In this document: one piece after another, positions 7,878 to 16,398 of the stretch
Numbering within the stretch: position 1 is the stretch's first letter
How the letters are laid out: each line of letters begins with the position of its first letter
NCBI RefSeq assembly: GCF_025137375.1
Contig: NZ_CP073720.1
Location: 6,472,501 to 6,536,500 of the forward strand
DNA: 64,000 nucleotides
Origin: Dactylosporangium fulvum
Lineage (GTDB): Bacteria; Actinomycetota; Actinomycetes; Mycobacteriales; Micromonosporaceae
Reading direction: 5' to 3'
Program-made: the position numbers and the translations under genes
Notes under the pieces: model-generated
Databases searched by the model: none
What the model was told of the DNA's origin: nothing
Seen by the model: only the letters and a program-made list of their open reading frames with translations

Positions 7878-8630
7878 CTATCGTGGCGTTGAAACCCCTG
7901 GCGGGGGGACCTGCCCGGCAGGATCGACGTTGTCCGTATCGCCGGGGCCTGGGTGGGTCGGGGCACCTGGAACGGCTCGAACCTGGCCGTTGCGGTCCTT
8001 GATCTGCACCGCCACGCCGCCGATGTCGGTGAATCGGACCGGGCCGATGAACCGAGAGTCGTTTGCGACGGCGCGATTGTCGCCGAGGAGGAAGATCATG
8101 TGATCCGGCACTGTGGAGGTGGGGAACGGGTCGGTGGCTGTTGCGCCGAGGTACGGCTCAGGCACGGGCGTTCCGTTGACGACGATCGTCGCGCATCGCC
8201 CGGTCGGGCCGGCCGGGCACCCGATCGTGTCACCGGAGAGGGCGACCACTCGCAGCATGGCGTCGTACGTGTGACCGTCGCGGGCGAGATGAACGATGAC
8301 GACATCCCCGCGCGCGGGTGGCAACTTCTTGTTGAGTACGACGCGTTCCCCGACGCGGACGGTGGACTCCATGGCGGTGCTCGGTTGGGTGACGGTGACG
8401 TAGTCGCTGCGGCCGAGCAGGGTAGCCGCCGCCAACGTGGTCAGCACCACGAGACCACTGCCAACGCCGGCCGCAGTCTTGCCCAGCCGCCGCGTGCGCC
8501 GCTGGCGGTGGGCGCGGTCGAGGACAATCCGGGCCAGATCGGGCTGGGCGCGTGCCGTTGGCGCGGCAGCCGTTGCCAGCCTGCGCAGTTTCTCGGCCGG
8601 ACTGTGCGGCGAGTGCATGATCGTGTTCAT
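7878..8630 (-). CDS. Membrane-anchored signal-peptidase-I-like pseudoenzyme
   Basis: A 250-residue protein encoded just downstream of an ECF sigma factor (ATGA overlap). The basic cytoplasmic N-terminus (1-47) is followed by one membrane span (about 48-68) and an S26 signal-peptidase-like domain. Box B reads PSTAMESTV where active enzymes have PSxSMxPT, so Ala86 replaces the nucleophilic Ser. Box D reads AMLRVVALSGD where YVKRVVGLPGD is usual, so Leu126 replaces the general-base Lys. Box E (LGDNRAVANDSR) is intact. The fold is therefore probably kept while catalysis is lost. Position and topology suggest a role like an anti-sigma factor or accessory sensor, which is inference. Confidence 0.78.
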   Translation of the reverse strand: MNTIMHSPHSPAEKLRRLATAAAPTARAQPDLARIVLDRAHRQRRTRRLGKTAAGVGSGLVVLTTLAAATLLGRSDYVTVTQPSTAMESTVRVGERVVLNKKLPPARGDVVIVHLARDGHTYDAMLRVVALSGDTIGCPAGPTGRCATIVVNGTPVPEPYLGATATDPFPTSTVPDHMIFLLGDNRAVANDSRFIGPVRFTDIGGVAVQIKDRNGQVRAVPGAPTHPGPGDTDNVDPAGQVPPPGVSTPR

Positions 8631-9151
8631 CGCGTCGTCTCCTCTGCGGCGGCGAGGGAAGATTCCAGGGCCGTGCGGATCTTCAGTAGTCCGCGCGCGA
8701 GGTTGCTCTTGACCGTTCCTGGCGAGCACTCCATGATCGCGGCCGTCTCGGCTTCGCTGAGTCCATCGATGACGCGCAGCACGACCGTCACCCGCTGTTT
8801 CGGCGGGAGGGCGGCAAGGATCTGGTCGAGGTGCGCCCGGGCCGCGATCGCCTCGGCGTGATCTGGCCCGGCAGTCAACAGGTCCGGGTCTGCCTGCACG
8901 GGGACAGGGACGAGATAGCTGCGCCGACCACGGTCCTTCGCGAGATTCACAAGCGTCGCCCGAACGTACGCCACCGGGGAATCTAACTGCCTCGACCAGT
9001 GCCTGGTTAACCGCAGCAGGGCGGTCTGCAGGACGTCCTCGGCCTCGGCGGCGTCCGGCACAAGCAACCGCGCGAACCGCAGCAACTGGTCGCCATGGAC
9101 TTGCACGAACTCCGTGAAGTCCTGCTCCTCTGACGGGGTCACACCTACCAC
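8627..9151 (-). CDS. SigE-family ECF RNA polymerase sigma factor
   Basis: A sigma factor of 174 residues with region 2 (residues about 10-75, LLRFARLLVPDAAEAEDVLQ) and region 4 (about 110-165, LPPKQRVTVVLRVIDGLSE then CSPGTVKSNLARG, the helix-turn-helix). It is typical of the actinobacterial SigE-like ECF group (about 170 residues). It overlaps the signal-peptidase-like membrane gene by 4 bp, so the two are probably co-translated and act together. The GTG at 9151 gives the full length; a second GTG three codons later is possible. Confidence 0.9.
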   Translation of the reverse strand: MVGVTPSEEQDFTEFVQVHGDQLLRFARLLVPDAAEAEDVLQTALLRLTRHWSRQLDSPVAYVRATLVNLAKDRGRRSYLVPVPVQADPDLLTAGPDHAEAIAARAHLDQILAALPPKQRVTVVLRVIDGLSEAETAAIMECSPGTVKSNLARGLLKIRTALESSLAAAEETTR

Positions 9152-9259
9152 AACGAGATCTGTTCCAACGTCGTTGCACGCTAACCGGCCATCTTGTGCA
9201 TGCCCTCGGCGTAGAAGAGGCTGCCAGCAGTCGCTCCCGCGCCGAGGGCCGCGACATGG

Positions 9260-9625
9260 TTACTGTGCCTCGACGACCGTCAGCTCGACCTTGTCGGTGT
9301 AGAACGCGACACGCTCGGCGATCGGCTCGACCGCGGGATACGGCGTCTCGTAGCTCCACACCACGTTGTTGAGGTCGCCGATGCTGTAGTACGACGCGTC
9401 GCCCTTGTACGGGCAGTAGGTGCTGTGGTCGGTCCGCTGCAGCTGGCTCCGGTCGACGTCGGCGAGCGGGATGTAGTAGACGACCGGGTAGTTCGCCTCC
9501 TGCAGCGCGAGCGCGTCGGTCGTGTCCGCGACGACCTTCTCGCCGACGCGGACCACGATCCGCTCCTTGGCCGGCTGCACGGTGATCGGATGGTCAGGTC
9601 CTGGGATCAGATGGGGACGACTCAT
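9260..9625 (-). CDS. DUF427 domain protein
   Basis: A 121-residue cytoplasmic protein matching the DUF427 family (a beta-rich fold of unknown function common in actinobacteria). Family features visible are RIVVRVGEKVVADTTDAL, VYYIPLADVD and the TYCPYKGDASYYSIG block. ATG 9625 follows a GGAGGG placed very close to the start. It stands alone between the sigma factor and the TetR gene. Confidence 0.85.
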   Translation of the reverse strand: MSRPHLIPGPDHPITVQPAKERIVVRVGEKVVADTTDALALQEANYPVVYYIPLADVDRSQLQRTDHSTYCPYKGDASYYSIGDLNNVVWSYETPYPAVEPIAERVAFYTDKVELTVVEAQ

Positions 9626-9706
9626 CCCTCCACGCTAATGCGGGTCAACTGACGTTGGCAGGGTCATCGCTCGCCGGCGCCGGATCGTCCCGGCGTGATA
9701 CGCACC

Positions 9707-10261
9707 CTAGGCAGACCTGCCTGTCGGCAACAACCGGTCCACGAGCCGCCCGGCGGTCGCCTCGTCGAGTGTCCAGGGCAGGAAGATGGCCCGGTAGGCG
9801 ATCGGGGCGATCACCCCGTCGATCACTTCGTCGGCCGTCACCGGGCTCCCCGGCCCGGCCCGGTCCACGAGCATCGTCGCCTCGGCACGGCGGTTGCGCA
9901 GGCAGTCGGACTCCCGCTCGCCGGCCGTCGCCGCGCCGCCGCGCAGCAGGGCCGCGTTCACCGGCTTGCGGTAGTGCTCGACGACCTCACCGGCCCAGGC
10001 GACGAGGTCGGCCCGCAGGTCGCCGGTGTCCGGGATGGGCCGGTCCGGATCCAGGCGATACGTGGCGATGTCGTTGATCAGCGTGGCCGCGTCGCCCCAC
10101 CGCCGGTAGACGCTGGTCGGGTTGACCCCGGCGCGCTCGGCGACCAGCGGGATGGTGACCCGCTCCGCACCCCGCTCGCGGACCAGTTCCTCGACGGCGG
10201 CCCGGATCGACGACAGCACCGCGGCGCTGCGCCCGCCCGTACGCCTCACTGGGGCAGCCAT
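9707..10261 (-). CDS. TetR-family repressor of the adjacent MFS exporter
   Basis: A 184-residue protein. The N-terminal helix-turn-helix (about residues 15-60, RVTIPLVAERAGVNPTSVYR) is characteristic of TetR, and the C-terminal ligand-binding region resembles TetR_C_11-type domains. It is divergent from the MFS gene at 10366. Two palindromes in between (10279 and 10336) each carry GCAAA…TTTGC and would let the protein control both genes. Confidence 0.88.
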   Translation of the reverse strand: MAAPVRRTGGRSAAVLSSIRAAVEELVRERGAERVTIPLVAERAGVNPTSVYRRWGDAATLINDIATYRLDPDRPIPDTGDLRADLVAWAGEVVEHYRKPVNAALLRGGAATAGERESDCLRNRRAEATMLVDRAGPGSPVTADEVIDGVIAPIAYRAIFLPWTLDEATAGRLVDRLLPTGRSA

Positions 10262-10278
10262 AGTGTGACGCTCCTAAC

Positions 10279-10349
10279 GCAAAGGACTTTGCTTTAGCGG
10301 GCCGGAACCCGTGTAGCTTCACTGCGAAGCGTAACGCAAAGAGTTTTGC
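10279..10349. promoter_or_regulatory. Two TetR operators
   Basis: GCAAAGgaCTTTGC at 10279-10292 is a perfect palindrome. GCAAAgagtTTTGC at 10336-10349 is its near copy, inside the longer shared string AACGCAAAG…TTTTGCTTT. One lies next to the TetR start, the other just before the AGGAGG of the MFS gene, which fits repression of both directions. Confidence 0.75.
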
Positions 10350-10365
10350 TTTTAGGAGGCACGCG

Positions 10366-11592
10366 GTGTCGACCAGCACACTCGACCGCCCGTACCAGTC
10401 CCTCGACCACCGCCGGCGCACGTTGCCTCCGGGGGTCGCGTTCGCCGGCGCCGGGTTCGCCTTCGCCTCGCTCTACCTCGCCGCCGGCGCACCCACGCCG
10501 CTGCTGGTGCTGTTCGAGCGCGAGTGGGGCTTCCCGCCGTGGGTGCTCACCATCGCCTTCGCCGCCTACGCGATCGGCCTGCTCGCGTCACTGGTGGTCG
10601 TCGGCTCGCTGTCCGACCACGTCGGCCGCCGCCCGGTGCTCGTCGGCGCGCTGGTCGTCGAGGTCGTCGCGATGGTCATGTTCGTCTTCGCGCCGGACAT
10701 CGGCTGGGTGATCGCCGCCCGTGTCGTCCAGGGCATCGCCACCGGCGCCGCGAGCAGCGCCTTCACCGCCGCGCTCGTGGAGCTGGCCCCGCCGCGGCAC
10801 AAACGCCTCGGCGCGATCGTCGGCGCCGTCGCCCCCGCGGGCGGGCTGGGCCTCGGCGCGCTGCTCACCGGCGTAGCCGTCCAGTTCACCCAGCACGCGA
10901 ACCTGATCGTGTTCACCACGCTCGCCGTGATCATGGCATTCGGTACCGTCACCGCCGCCCTCTCGGCGGAGACCGTCACGCGGCAGGCCGGCGCCCTCGA
11001 CTCCCTCAAGCCGCGGGTCTCCGTGCCGCCGGCCGCCCGGCGCGAGTTCTTCGCCGCCGCCCCGGTGCACCTGGCGTCGTGGATGTTCGCCGGGCTGTTC
11101 ATGGGCCTGTCGCCGACGATCATCCGCGACGTGTTCGGCATCGACAGCGGGCTGCTCAACGGCGCGACCGCGTTCCTGCCGGCGACAGCGGCGGCCGCCG
11201 CCGGGTTCGTCCTCGGCCGGTTCGCGGCGCGGCGGGTCGTCCTGCTCGGCGCCGTGGCGGTCCTCGTCGGCGCGGTGATCGTGCTCACCGGCGTCGCCGC
11301 TGGGCTCCTGCCGCTGCTGTGGATCGGCGGCTTCTTCGGCGGCGCCGGCTTCGGCGCCACGTTCTCGGGCGCCCTGCGCGCGGTCGGCCCGCTCGCCGAG
11401 GCGCACCAGCGGGCCGGGCTGTTCGCCGCGGTGTTCCTCGCCGCGTACCTCTCCTTCGGCGTCCCGGTCATCGTGGCGGGCCAGCTGGTCGCGCCGCTGG
11501 GCCTGCTCACGACGGTGCTGTGGTACGGCGCGGCGATCGTGCTGGCGGCCGTGGCCGGCGTGGCGACGCAGTGGCGGCTGACCCGCCGGTAA
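10366..11592 (+). CDS. Major facilitator superfamily exporter
   Basis: A 408-residue membrane transporter with about 12 predicted spans. The cytoplasmic loop-2/3 motif reads GSLSDHVGRRP, the signature of the major facilitator superfamily. The GTG start follows AGGAGG by 6 nt and lies just after the second TetR operator. Regulation by a divergent TetR suggests drug or metabolite efflux; the substrate is unknown. Confidence 0.88.
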   Translation: MSTSTLDRPYQSLDHRRRTLPPGVAFAGAGFAFASLYLAAGAPTPLLVLFEREWGFPPWVLTIAFAAYAIGLLASLVVVGSLSDHVGRRPVLVGALVVEVVAMVMFVFAPDIGWVIAARVVQGIATGAASSAFTAALVELAPPRHKRLGAIVGAVAPAGGLGLGALLTGVAVQFTQHANLIVFTTLAVIMAFGTVTAALSAETVTRQAGALDSLKPRVSVPPAARREFFAAAPVHLASWMFAGLFMGLSPTIIRDVFGIDSGLLNGATAFLPATAAAAAGFVLGRFAARRVVLLGAVAVLVGAVIVLTGVAAGLLPLLWIGGFFGGAGFGATFSGALRAVGPLAEAHQRAGLFAAVFLAAYLSFGVPVIVAGQLVAPLGLLTTVLWYGAAIVLAAVAGVATQWRLTRR

Positions 11593-11658
11593 CGCTCAGG
11601 TCGGCCGGTCGCGCGCCGATGGCAGAGGACCAGCCCCGCACCGGCCGAAGGAGCGTCC

Positions 11659-11850
11659 ATGAGCGTCGGATCGATCGGCTCGTCCGTGACCTGGAGCGTG
11701 CCCGCCGCCGGCGCCCCGGTCGACCCGGGCACCCGCCGGGCCCAGGTCAACGCCCAGGCCGACACCCTGTCGGCACTGCTGGGCACCAAGCACAACCTCC
11801 AGGTGGCCGCCAACGTCTCCGACGGCACGGGCGTCGACCTGTATATGTAG
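11659..11850 (+). CDS. Small protein of unknown function
   Basis: A 63-residue protein starting MSVGSIGSSVTWSV, with an amphipathic middle (RRAQVNAQADTLSALLG) and an acidic end (GTGVDLYM). The AAGGAG eight bases before the ATG supports real translation. It is vaguely like the short YjfB-type proteins, but I do not regard this as an assignment. It stands between the MFS exporter and the PCD-VOC gene, in the same orientation. Confidence 0.5.
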   Translation: MSVGSIGSSVTWSVPAAGAPVDPGTRRAQVNAQADTLSALLGTKHNLQVAANVSDGTGVDLYM

Positions 11851-11855
11851 TCGGT

Positions 11856-12527
11856 GTGACGAACCCCCTCACCCTGCGCTCGATCTCCGCCGCCGTCGGC
11901 GACCTCGGCTGGCGGTACGTCCTCGGCACGCTGCGCGCCTCGGTGCCCGTCGGCTCGGTCCGGCAGGCCGCCGAGGTCGCGGCCCGATGCGTGACGGTCG
12001 CCGGGGACGACGCCGACGGGCACCTGTGGCTCGACCTGCGCCACGACCACGTGGTGCTGACCCTGCAGACACTCGGTGCCGCGGCCGTCACCGGGCGCGA
12101 CGTCGAGCTCGCCGTCCGGCTGACCGGCTCGCTGCGCGAGCTGGACCTGGACCCCGCGCCCGCCGGGACGCAGTTGCTCGAGCTGGCGATCGACGCGCTG
12201 GACATCGCCGCGATCCGGCCGTTCTGGAAGGCGATCTTCGCGTACGAGGACGAAGCGGGCTGGACCGGCGGGACGCAGGCGCCGATCGTCGACCCGCTGC
12301 GGCTCGGCCCGGCGGTGTGGTTCCAGCAGATGGACGTGCCCCGCCCGCAGCGCAACCGGATCCACTTCGACATCTCCGTGCCGCACGACCAGGCGCAGGC
12401 CCGCGTCGACGCGGCCCTCGCCGCCGGTGGTGTCATGGTGTCGGCCGACCGGGCGCCCATGTTCTGGATCCTCGCCGACGCCGAGGGCAACGAGGCCTGC
12501 ATCACGACCTGGCAGGGACGCGACTGA
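11856..12527 (+). CDS. Pterin-dehydratase-like/VOC fusion protein
   Basis: A 223-residue protein with two parts. The first about 95 residues resemble the pterin-4a-carbinolamine dehydratase fold (WRYVLGTLRASV…HLWLDLRHDHVVLTLQT). The second (about 110-223) is a glyoxalase/VOC-type domain with ALDIAAIRPFWKAIFAYEDE and RIHFDISVPHDQA. The function is unknown: it may be a ring-opening or small-molecule-binding protein. The GTG at 11856 has no clear ribosome-binding site, so the start is uncertain. The stop overlaps the esterase ATG (TGATG), indicating an operon. Confidence 0.8.
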   Translation: MTNPLTLRSISAAVGDLGWRYVLGTLRASVPVGSVRQAAEVAARCVTVAGDDADGHLWLDLRHDHVVLTLQTLGAAAVTGRDVELAVRLTGSLRELDLDPAPAGTQLLELAIDALDIAAIRPFWKAIFAYEDEAGWTGGTQAPIVDPLRLGPAVWFQQMDVPRPQRNRIHFDISVPHDQAQARVDAALAAGGVMVSADRAPMFWILADAEGNEACITTWQGRD

Positions 12528-13396
12528 TGTTCGCCGACGCCCACCTCGCCTCCCTCGTCGGCGGACCGGCGACCCGGTCCACGCGGGAGGACGTGCCGGC
12601 ACTGCGGCAGGCCTCCCGGGACCGCGCCGCGGCACGGCCGGCAGGCCCCGGAATGCCGGTCTCCGACGGGGTCGCCGGCGGTGTCCCGGTCCGGACGTAC
12701 CGGCAGCAGGCCGGAACCGTCGTCTTCGCGCACGGCGGCGGGTTCGTCGTCGGCGACCTCGACACCCACGACGCCTTCTGCCGGCGGATCGCGGCGGCCA
12801 CCGGCCGGACCGTGGTCGCGGTCGGCTACCGGCGCGCCCCCGAGCACCCGTTCCCGGCCGCCGTCGACGACGTGGCCGCCGTCGTCGAGCACGCCCTCGG
12901 CCACGGGCCGGTCGTGGTGGCCGGCGACTCGGCCGGCGGCTTCCTGGCGATCCAGGCCGCACTGCGCTTCCGGGGTCGTCTGGCCGGCCAGCTGCTCGTC
13001 TGCCCGCTGGCCGACGTCACGCTGGACCAGCCCAGCGTCGCGGAGAAGGACACCGGCTTCGTCCTGGACATCCCGGAGCTGCGGGACTGGATCTCCTGGT
13101 GGGCCCCGGCCGGCGCGGTCAACCCGCTGGAGGCCGACCTCACGGGGCTGCCGCCGGCGGTGGTGGTCACCGTCGAGCACGACCCGCTCCGCGACGGCGG
13201 CAACCGGTACGCGGCGCGGCTGCGGGAAGCGGGCGTGCCCGTACGACACCGGGAAGAGGCGGGGCTCGTGCACAACTTCCCGACCCTTGCCCACGTCTCC
13301 CCCGGCTCGGCAGCGGCCGACCAGCGGTTCCTCGCCGACGCCGCGGAGCTGGTGGCTTCCCGACACGATCACCAGTCGTACAGGAACAGTTGCTAA
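12527..13396 (+). CDS. HSL-family esterase (alpha/beta hydrolase)
   Basis: A 289-residue enzyme of the hormone-sensitive-lipase group. The oxyanion motif HGGG is at residues 69-72, the nucleophile motif GDSAGG places Ser135, and Asp219 (EHDPLRDGG) with His249 (LVHNF) completes the triad. No signal peptide is visible, so it is cytoplasmic. It is translationally coupled to the preceding PCD-VOC protein (TGATG). The likely activity is hydrolysis of short acyl esters; the substrate is unknown. Confidence 0.9.
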   Translation: MFADAHLASLVGGPATRSTREDVPALRQASRDRAAARPAGPGMPVSDGVAGGVPVRTYRQQAGTVVFAHGGGFVVGDLDTHDAFCRRIAAATGRTVVAVGYRRAPEHPFPAAVDDVAAVVEHALGHGPVVVAGDSAGGFLAIQAALRFRGRLAGQLLVCPLADVTLDQPSVAEKDTGFVLDIPELRDWISWWAPAGAVNPLEADLTGLPPAVVVTVEHDPLRDGGNRYAARLREAGVPVRHREEAGLVHNFPTLAHVSPGSAAADQRFLADAAELVASRHDHQSYRNSC

Positions 13397-13442
13397 GGTC
13401 GGCGACGCGCGAGATCCGCAAAACCGCAAGAGGGAGAAGCCC

Positions 13443-14561
13443 GTGGGACTGTGGGACAAGGTCAAGGGCGAGTTCATCGACATCATCGAGTGGCTCGATG
13501 ACAGTCGCGACACGATCGTCTGGCGCTTCCCGCGTTACCAGAACGAGATCAAGATGGGCGCCAAGCTCATCGTGCGCGAGTCGCAGACCGCCGTGTTCGT
13601 CAACGAGGGCCAGGTCGCGGACGTCTTCACCCCCGGCACCTACACGCTGCAGACGCAGAACCTGCCGATCCTGTCGACGCTGAAGGGCTGGAAGTACGGG
13701 TTCGACTCGCCGTGGAAGGCGGAGGTCTACTTCGTCAACACGCGCCAGTTCACCGACTTCAAGTGGGGTACGCAGAACCCCGTCATGATGCGCGACGCCG
13801 AGTTCGGCATGGTCCGGCTGCGGGCGTTCGGTGCGTACGCGCTGCGGGTCGTCGACCCGGAGAAGCTCCTCCGCGAGCTCGTCGGCACCGATCCGCAGTT
13901 CCGCACCGAGGAGGTGTCGGAGTTCATCCGGCAGCTCATCGTCGGCCACCTCGGTCCCGCCCTGGCCACCGCGCAGGTGCCGGTGCTCGACCTCGTCGCG
14001 CAGCAGCTCCTCATCGGCCAGAAGCTCGCCGGGGTGCTGACCCAGGAACTGTCCGGCTACGGCGTGCAGATCCCGAAGTTCATCATCGAGAACATCTCCC
14101 TGCCGCCGGAGGTCGAGGAGGCCCTCGACAAGCGCACCTCGATGGGCGTGCTGGGCAACCTGGACGCGTACACGAAGTTCCAGGCCGCCAACGCCATGGA
14201 GGACGCCGCGAACAACCAGGGCGGCGCCGGCGAGGGCTTCGGCCTGGGCCTGGGCATGGCGGCCGGGCAGCGGATGGCGAACGCGCTCAGCCAGCCCGCG
14301 CCGGCACCCGCGGCCCCGCCTGCGGCACCGGCGGGACCGCCGCCACTGCCCCAGCAGGACCAGTGGTTCGCGGGCATCAACGGCCAGCAGGCCGGCCCGT
14401 TCGACCTCAACACGCTCGGTGCGCAGGTCCGGTCGGGCGCCATCGGCCGCGGCACGCTGGTCTGGAAGAACGGCATGGCGCAGTGGACCCCGGCCGAGCA
14501 GGTGCCCGAGCTCGGTCCGCTCTTCGCTGCCGTCCCACCGCCCTTCCCGCCGCAGGGCTGA
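13443..14561 (+). CDS. SPFH-domain protein with C-terminal GYF_2 domain
   Basis: A 372-residue protein. Residues about 25-255 form an SPFH/band-7-like domain of the YdjI type (VFVNEGQVADVFTPGTYTL, then FIIENISLPPEVEEALDKR). A Gly/Ala/Pro-rich linker follows, and residues about 305-355 are a GYF_2-like domain (QWFAGINGQQAGPFDL…GTLVWKNGMAQW). Such proteins oligomerise on membranes, often beside a zinc-ribbon membrane partner, exactly as at 14565. GTG 13443 follows GGGAGAAG. Confidence 0.85.
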   Translation: MGLWDKVKGEFIDIIEWLDDSRDTIVWRFPRYQNEIKMGAKLIVRESQTAVFVNEGQVADVFTPGTYTLQTQNLPILSTLKGWKYGFDSPWKAEVYFVNTRQFTDFKWGTQNPVMMRDAEFGMVRLRAFGAYALRVVDPEKLLRELVGTDPQFRTEEVSEFIRQLIVGHLGPALATAQVPVLDLVAQQLLIGQKLAGVLTQELSGYGVQIPKFIIENISLPPEVEEALDKRTSMGVLGNLDAYTKFQAANAMEDAANNQGGAGEGFGLGLGMAAGQRMANALSQPAPAPAAPPAAPAGPPPLPQQDQWFAGINGQQAGPFDLNTLGAQVRSGAIGRGTLVWKNGMAQWTPAEQVPELGPLFAAVPPPFPPQG

Positions 14562-14564
14562 GCC

Positions 14565-15638
14565 GTGGTGTTACAGACGCAGTACCCGTGCGCCGGCTGC
14601 GGCGCCAACGTCGAGTTCGCGCCCGGTACCTCGGTGCTGCGCTGCCCGTACTGCGGGCACGAGACGCAGCTGGCGGCACCCACGCGTCAGGTCCGCGAGC
14701 ACGACTGGGCCCAGTTCGCCGGCCTGCCCCGCAAGCCGGTCGCACTGCTGGCCAAGCACGTCTTCAAGTGCCGGAACTGCGGCGCGGAGACCGAGTCCGA
14801 CGCGATCTCCGACCGCTGCCGGTTCTGCGGCGCGGCCGTCGTCGCCGAGGTCAACGCGGGCGACCAGGTGGTGCCCGAGGCGGTGCTGCCGTTCGCGCTC
14901 GACAAGCGGCAGCTGCGCGAATCGCTGGGCAAGTGGGCGTCGTCGCGGTGGTTCGCGCCCAACGGGCTCAAGAAGGTCACCGAGGCCGAGTCCGCGAAGA
15001 GCACGTATCTGCCGCACTGGACGTACGACTCCCGCACGATCTCCCACTACCAGGGCCAGCGCGGCGAGCACTACTGGGAGACCGAGACCTACACCGAGAA
15101 CGGTGAGACGAAGACCCGCCAGGTGCGCAAGACGCGCTGGTACCACGCGAGCGGCACCGTCGGGCGGGCGTTCGACGACGTGCTCGTGACGGGCACGACG
15201 AAGGTCACGCAGAAGCACCTCGACGACCTCGAGCCGTGGCCGCTGACCGACGCCGAGCCGTACCGTCCGGAGTACCTCGTGGGGCACGAGACGCTGCGCT
15301 ACGACGTCGAGCCGGAGACGGGCCTGGAGAACGCGAAGCGCAAGATGGCCCCGATCATCGAGCGCGACTGCCGGGACGACATCGGCGGCGACGAGCAGCG
15401 CGTCGACCACGTCAACACCGAGTACCACGACGTGACGTTCAAGCTCATGCTGCTGCCGGTGTGGCTGGCCTGCTACGTCTACGCCGGCAAGACCTTCAAC
15501 ATCCAGGTCAACGGCCGCACGGGCGAGGTGGCGGGCGAGCGCCCGTACAGCACGGCGAAGATCGCGGCCGCCATCACGGCGGGTGTGCTGCTGATCGCCG
15601 TGATCGTGTTCTTCATCTGGTACGGCAAGACGCACTGA
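14565..15638 (+). CDS. Zinc-ribbon membrane protein partner of the SPFH protein
   Basis: A 357-residue protein with two zinc ribbons, CAGCG…CPYCGHE (near residues 9-30) and CRNCGAE…CRFCGAA (near 68-90), then a long beta-rich middle region and a C-terminal membrane span (about 330-353, AAAITAGVLLIAVIVFFIWY). It is of the kind often labelled TFIIB-like or primosomal-protein-N'-like, but there is no helicase domain. It begins 3 bp after the SPFH gene ends and is probably co-transcribed. The combined role is likely membrane stress or organisation. Confidence 0.82.
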   Translation: MVLQTQYPCAGCGANVEFAPGTSVLRCPYCGHETQLAAPTRQVREHDWAQFAGLPRKPVALLAKHVFKCRNCGAETESDAISDRCRFCGAAVVAEVNAGDQVVPEAVLPFALDKRQLRESLGKWASSRWFAPNGLKKVTEAESAKSTYLPHWTYDSRTISHYQGQRGEHYWETETYTENGETKTRQVRKTRWYHASGTVGRAFDDVLVTGTTKVTQKHLDDLEPWPLTDAEPYRPEYLVGHETLRYDVEPETGLENAKRKMAPIIERDCRDDIGGDEQRVDHVNTEYHDVTFKLMLLPVWLACYVYAGKTFNIQVNGRTGEVAGERPYSTAKIAAAITAGVLLIAVIVFFIWYGKTH

Positions 15639-15640
15639 CG

Positions 15641-16339
15641 TCAGGGCGGGCCGGGCAGCTCCACCGCGGTCCGACCGCCCCGGGCGCGGAGCCACCCGGC
15701 CAGGTCGGTGGCGCCGCTGCGGATCGCGGCGTCCAGCGGGGTCAGGCGCTCCCACGGCGGGAGCCAGTTGAGGTCCGCGCCGCGGTCGAGCAGGTGCGCC
15801 GCGGCCTCCTGCCGGCCGCCGTGGCAGGCGCCCCAGAACGCCCGGGTGATCTCGGCCGGCGGAACATCGGCGGCGAGGCACTCGCGCAGGCGGTCCATCA
15901 GGCCCAGCGTCGCCGCGTGCCACAGCGTGGTCCGGGCGCCGCGCTCGACCAGGCGGTGGGCGGCCCGCCATTGTGCGAACGCCGTCGCGTCGTCCAGCGG
16001 GGTGCCGCCGGCGATGACCGCGCCGGGCGCGTCGATGTCGGCGCCGGCGTCGAGCAGCGCGTCGAGCACCTCGACGTCGTCGCAGCTGGCGGCCCAGTGC
16101 AGCGGCGTCTCGGTGTGCGCGCCGGTGAACCGGGCGTTGACGTCGGCACCCGCCGCGACCAGGACGGCGACCGTCGAAGGGCCGTTCGGGAAGTGGCCCG
16201 GCCAGTCGGTCGTCACGTGCAGCAGGGTGCGGGGGCCGAGCCGGGCCGTGGCCAGGCCGGGGTCCTCGGCCAGGAGCCGGCGCAGGGTCGCGACGTCACC
16301 GGCACGGATCGCCGCGGCGGCGGCCTCGGGCACCAGCAT
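15641..16339 (-). CDS. Ankyrin-repeat protein
   Basis: A 232-residue protein made of ankyrin-type helix pairs, with consensus pieces such as ETPLHWAASCDDVEVLDALL, DAGADIDAPG and LLDRGADLN. Such repeats mediate protein binding; no catalytic domain is present. ATG 16339 is used because the frame continues upstream only through poorly coding sequence. The 3' end meets the zinc-ribbon gene tail to tail, 2 bp apart. Confidence 0.82.
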   Translation of the reverse strand: MLVPEAAAAAIRAGDVATLRRLLAEDPGLATARLGPRTLLHVTTDWPGHFPNGPSTVAVLVAAGADVNARFTGAHTETPLHWAASCDDVEVLDALLDAGADIDAPGAVIAGGTPLDDATAFAQWRAAHRLVERGARTTLWHAATLGLMDRLRECLAADVPPAEITRAFWGACHGGRQEAAAHLLDRGADLNWLPPWERLTPLDAAIRSGATDLAGWLRARGGRTAVELPGPP

Positions 16340-16398
16340 GCCACCGATCTTAAGGACGGGTTCTTCGACGCGCTGGTGCTGCGGTCGAAGCGGACGCC

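Noticed and set aside
10566..13513. Long reverse frames over the MFS, PCD-VOC and esterase genes
   Set aside because: Arg/Pro/Ala-rich translations, typical of antisense frames in high-GC genes; the forward genes have recognised domains.
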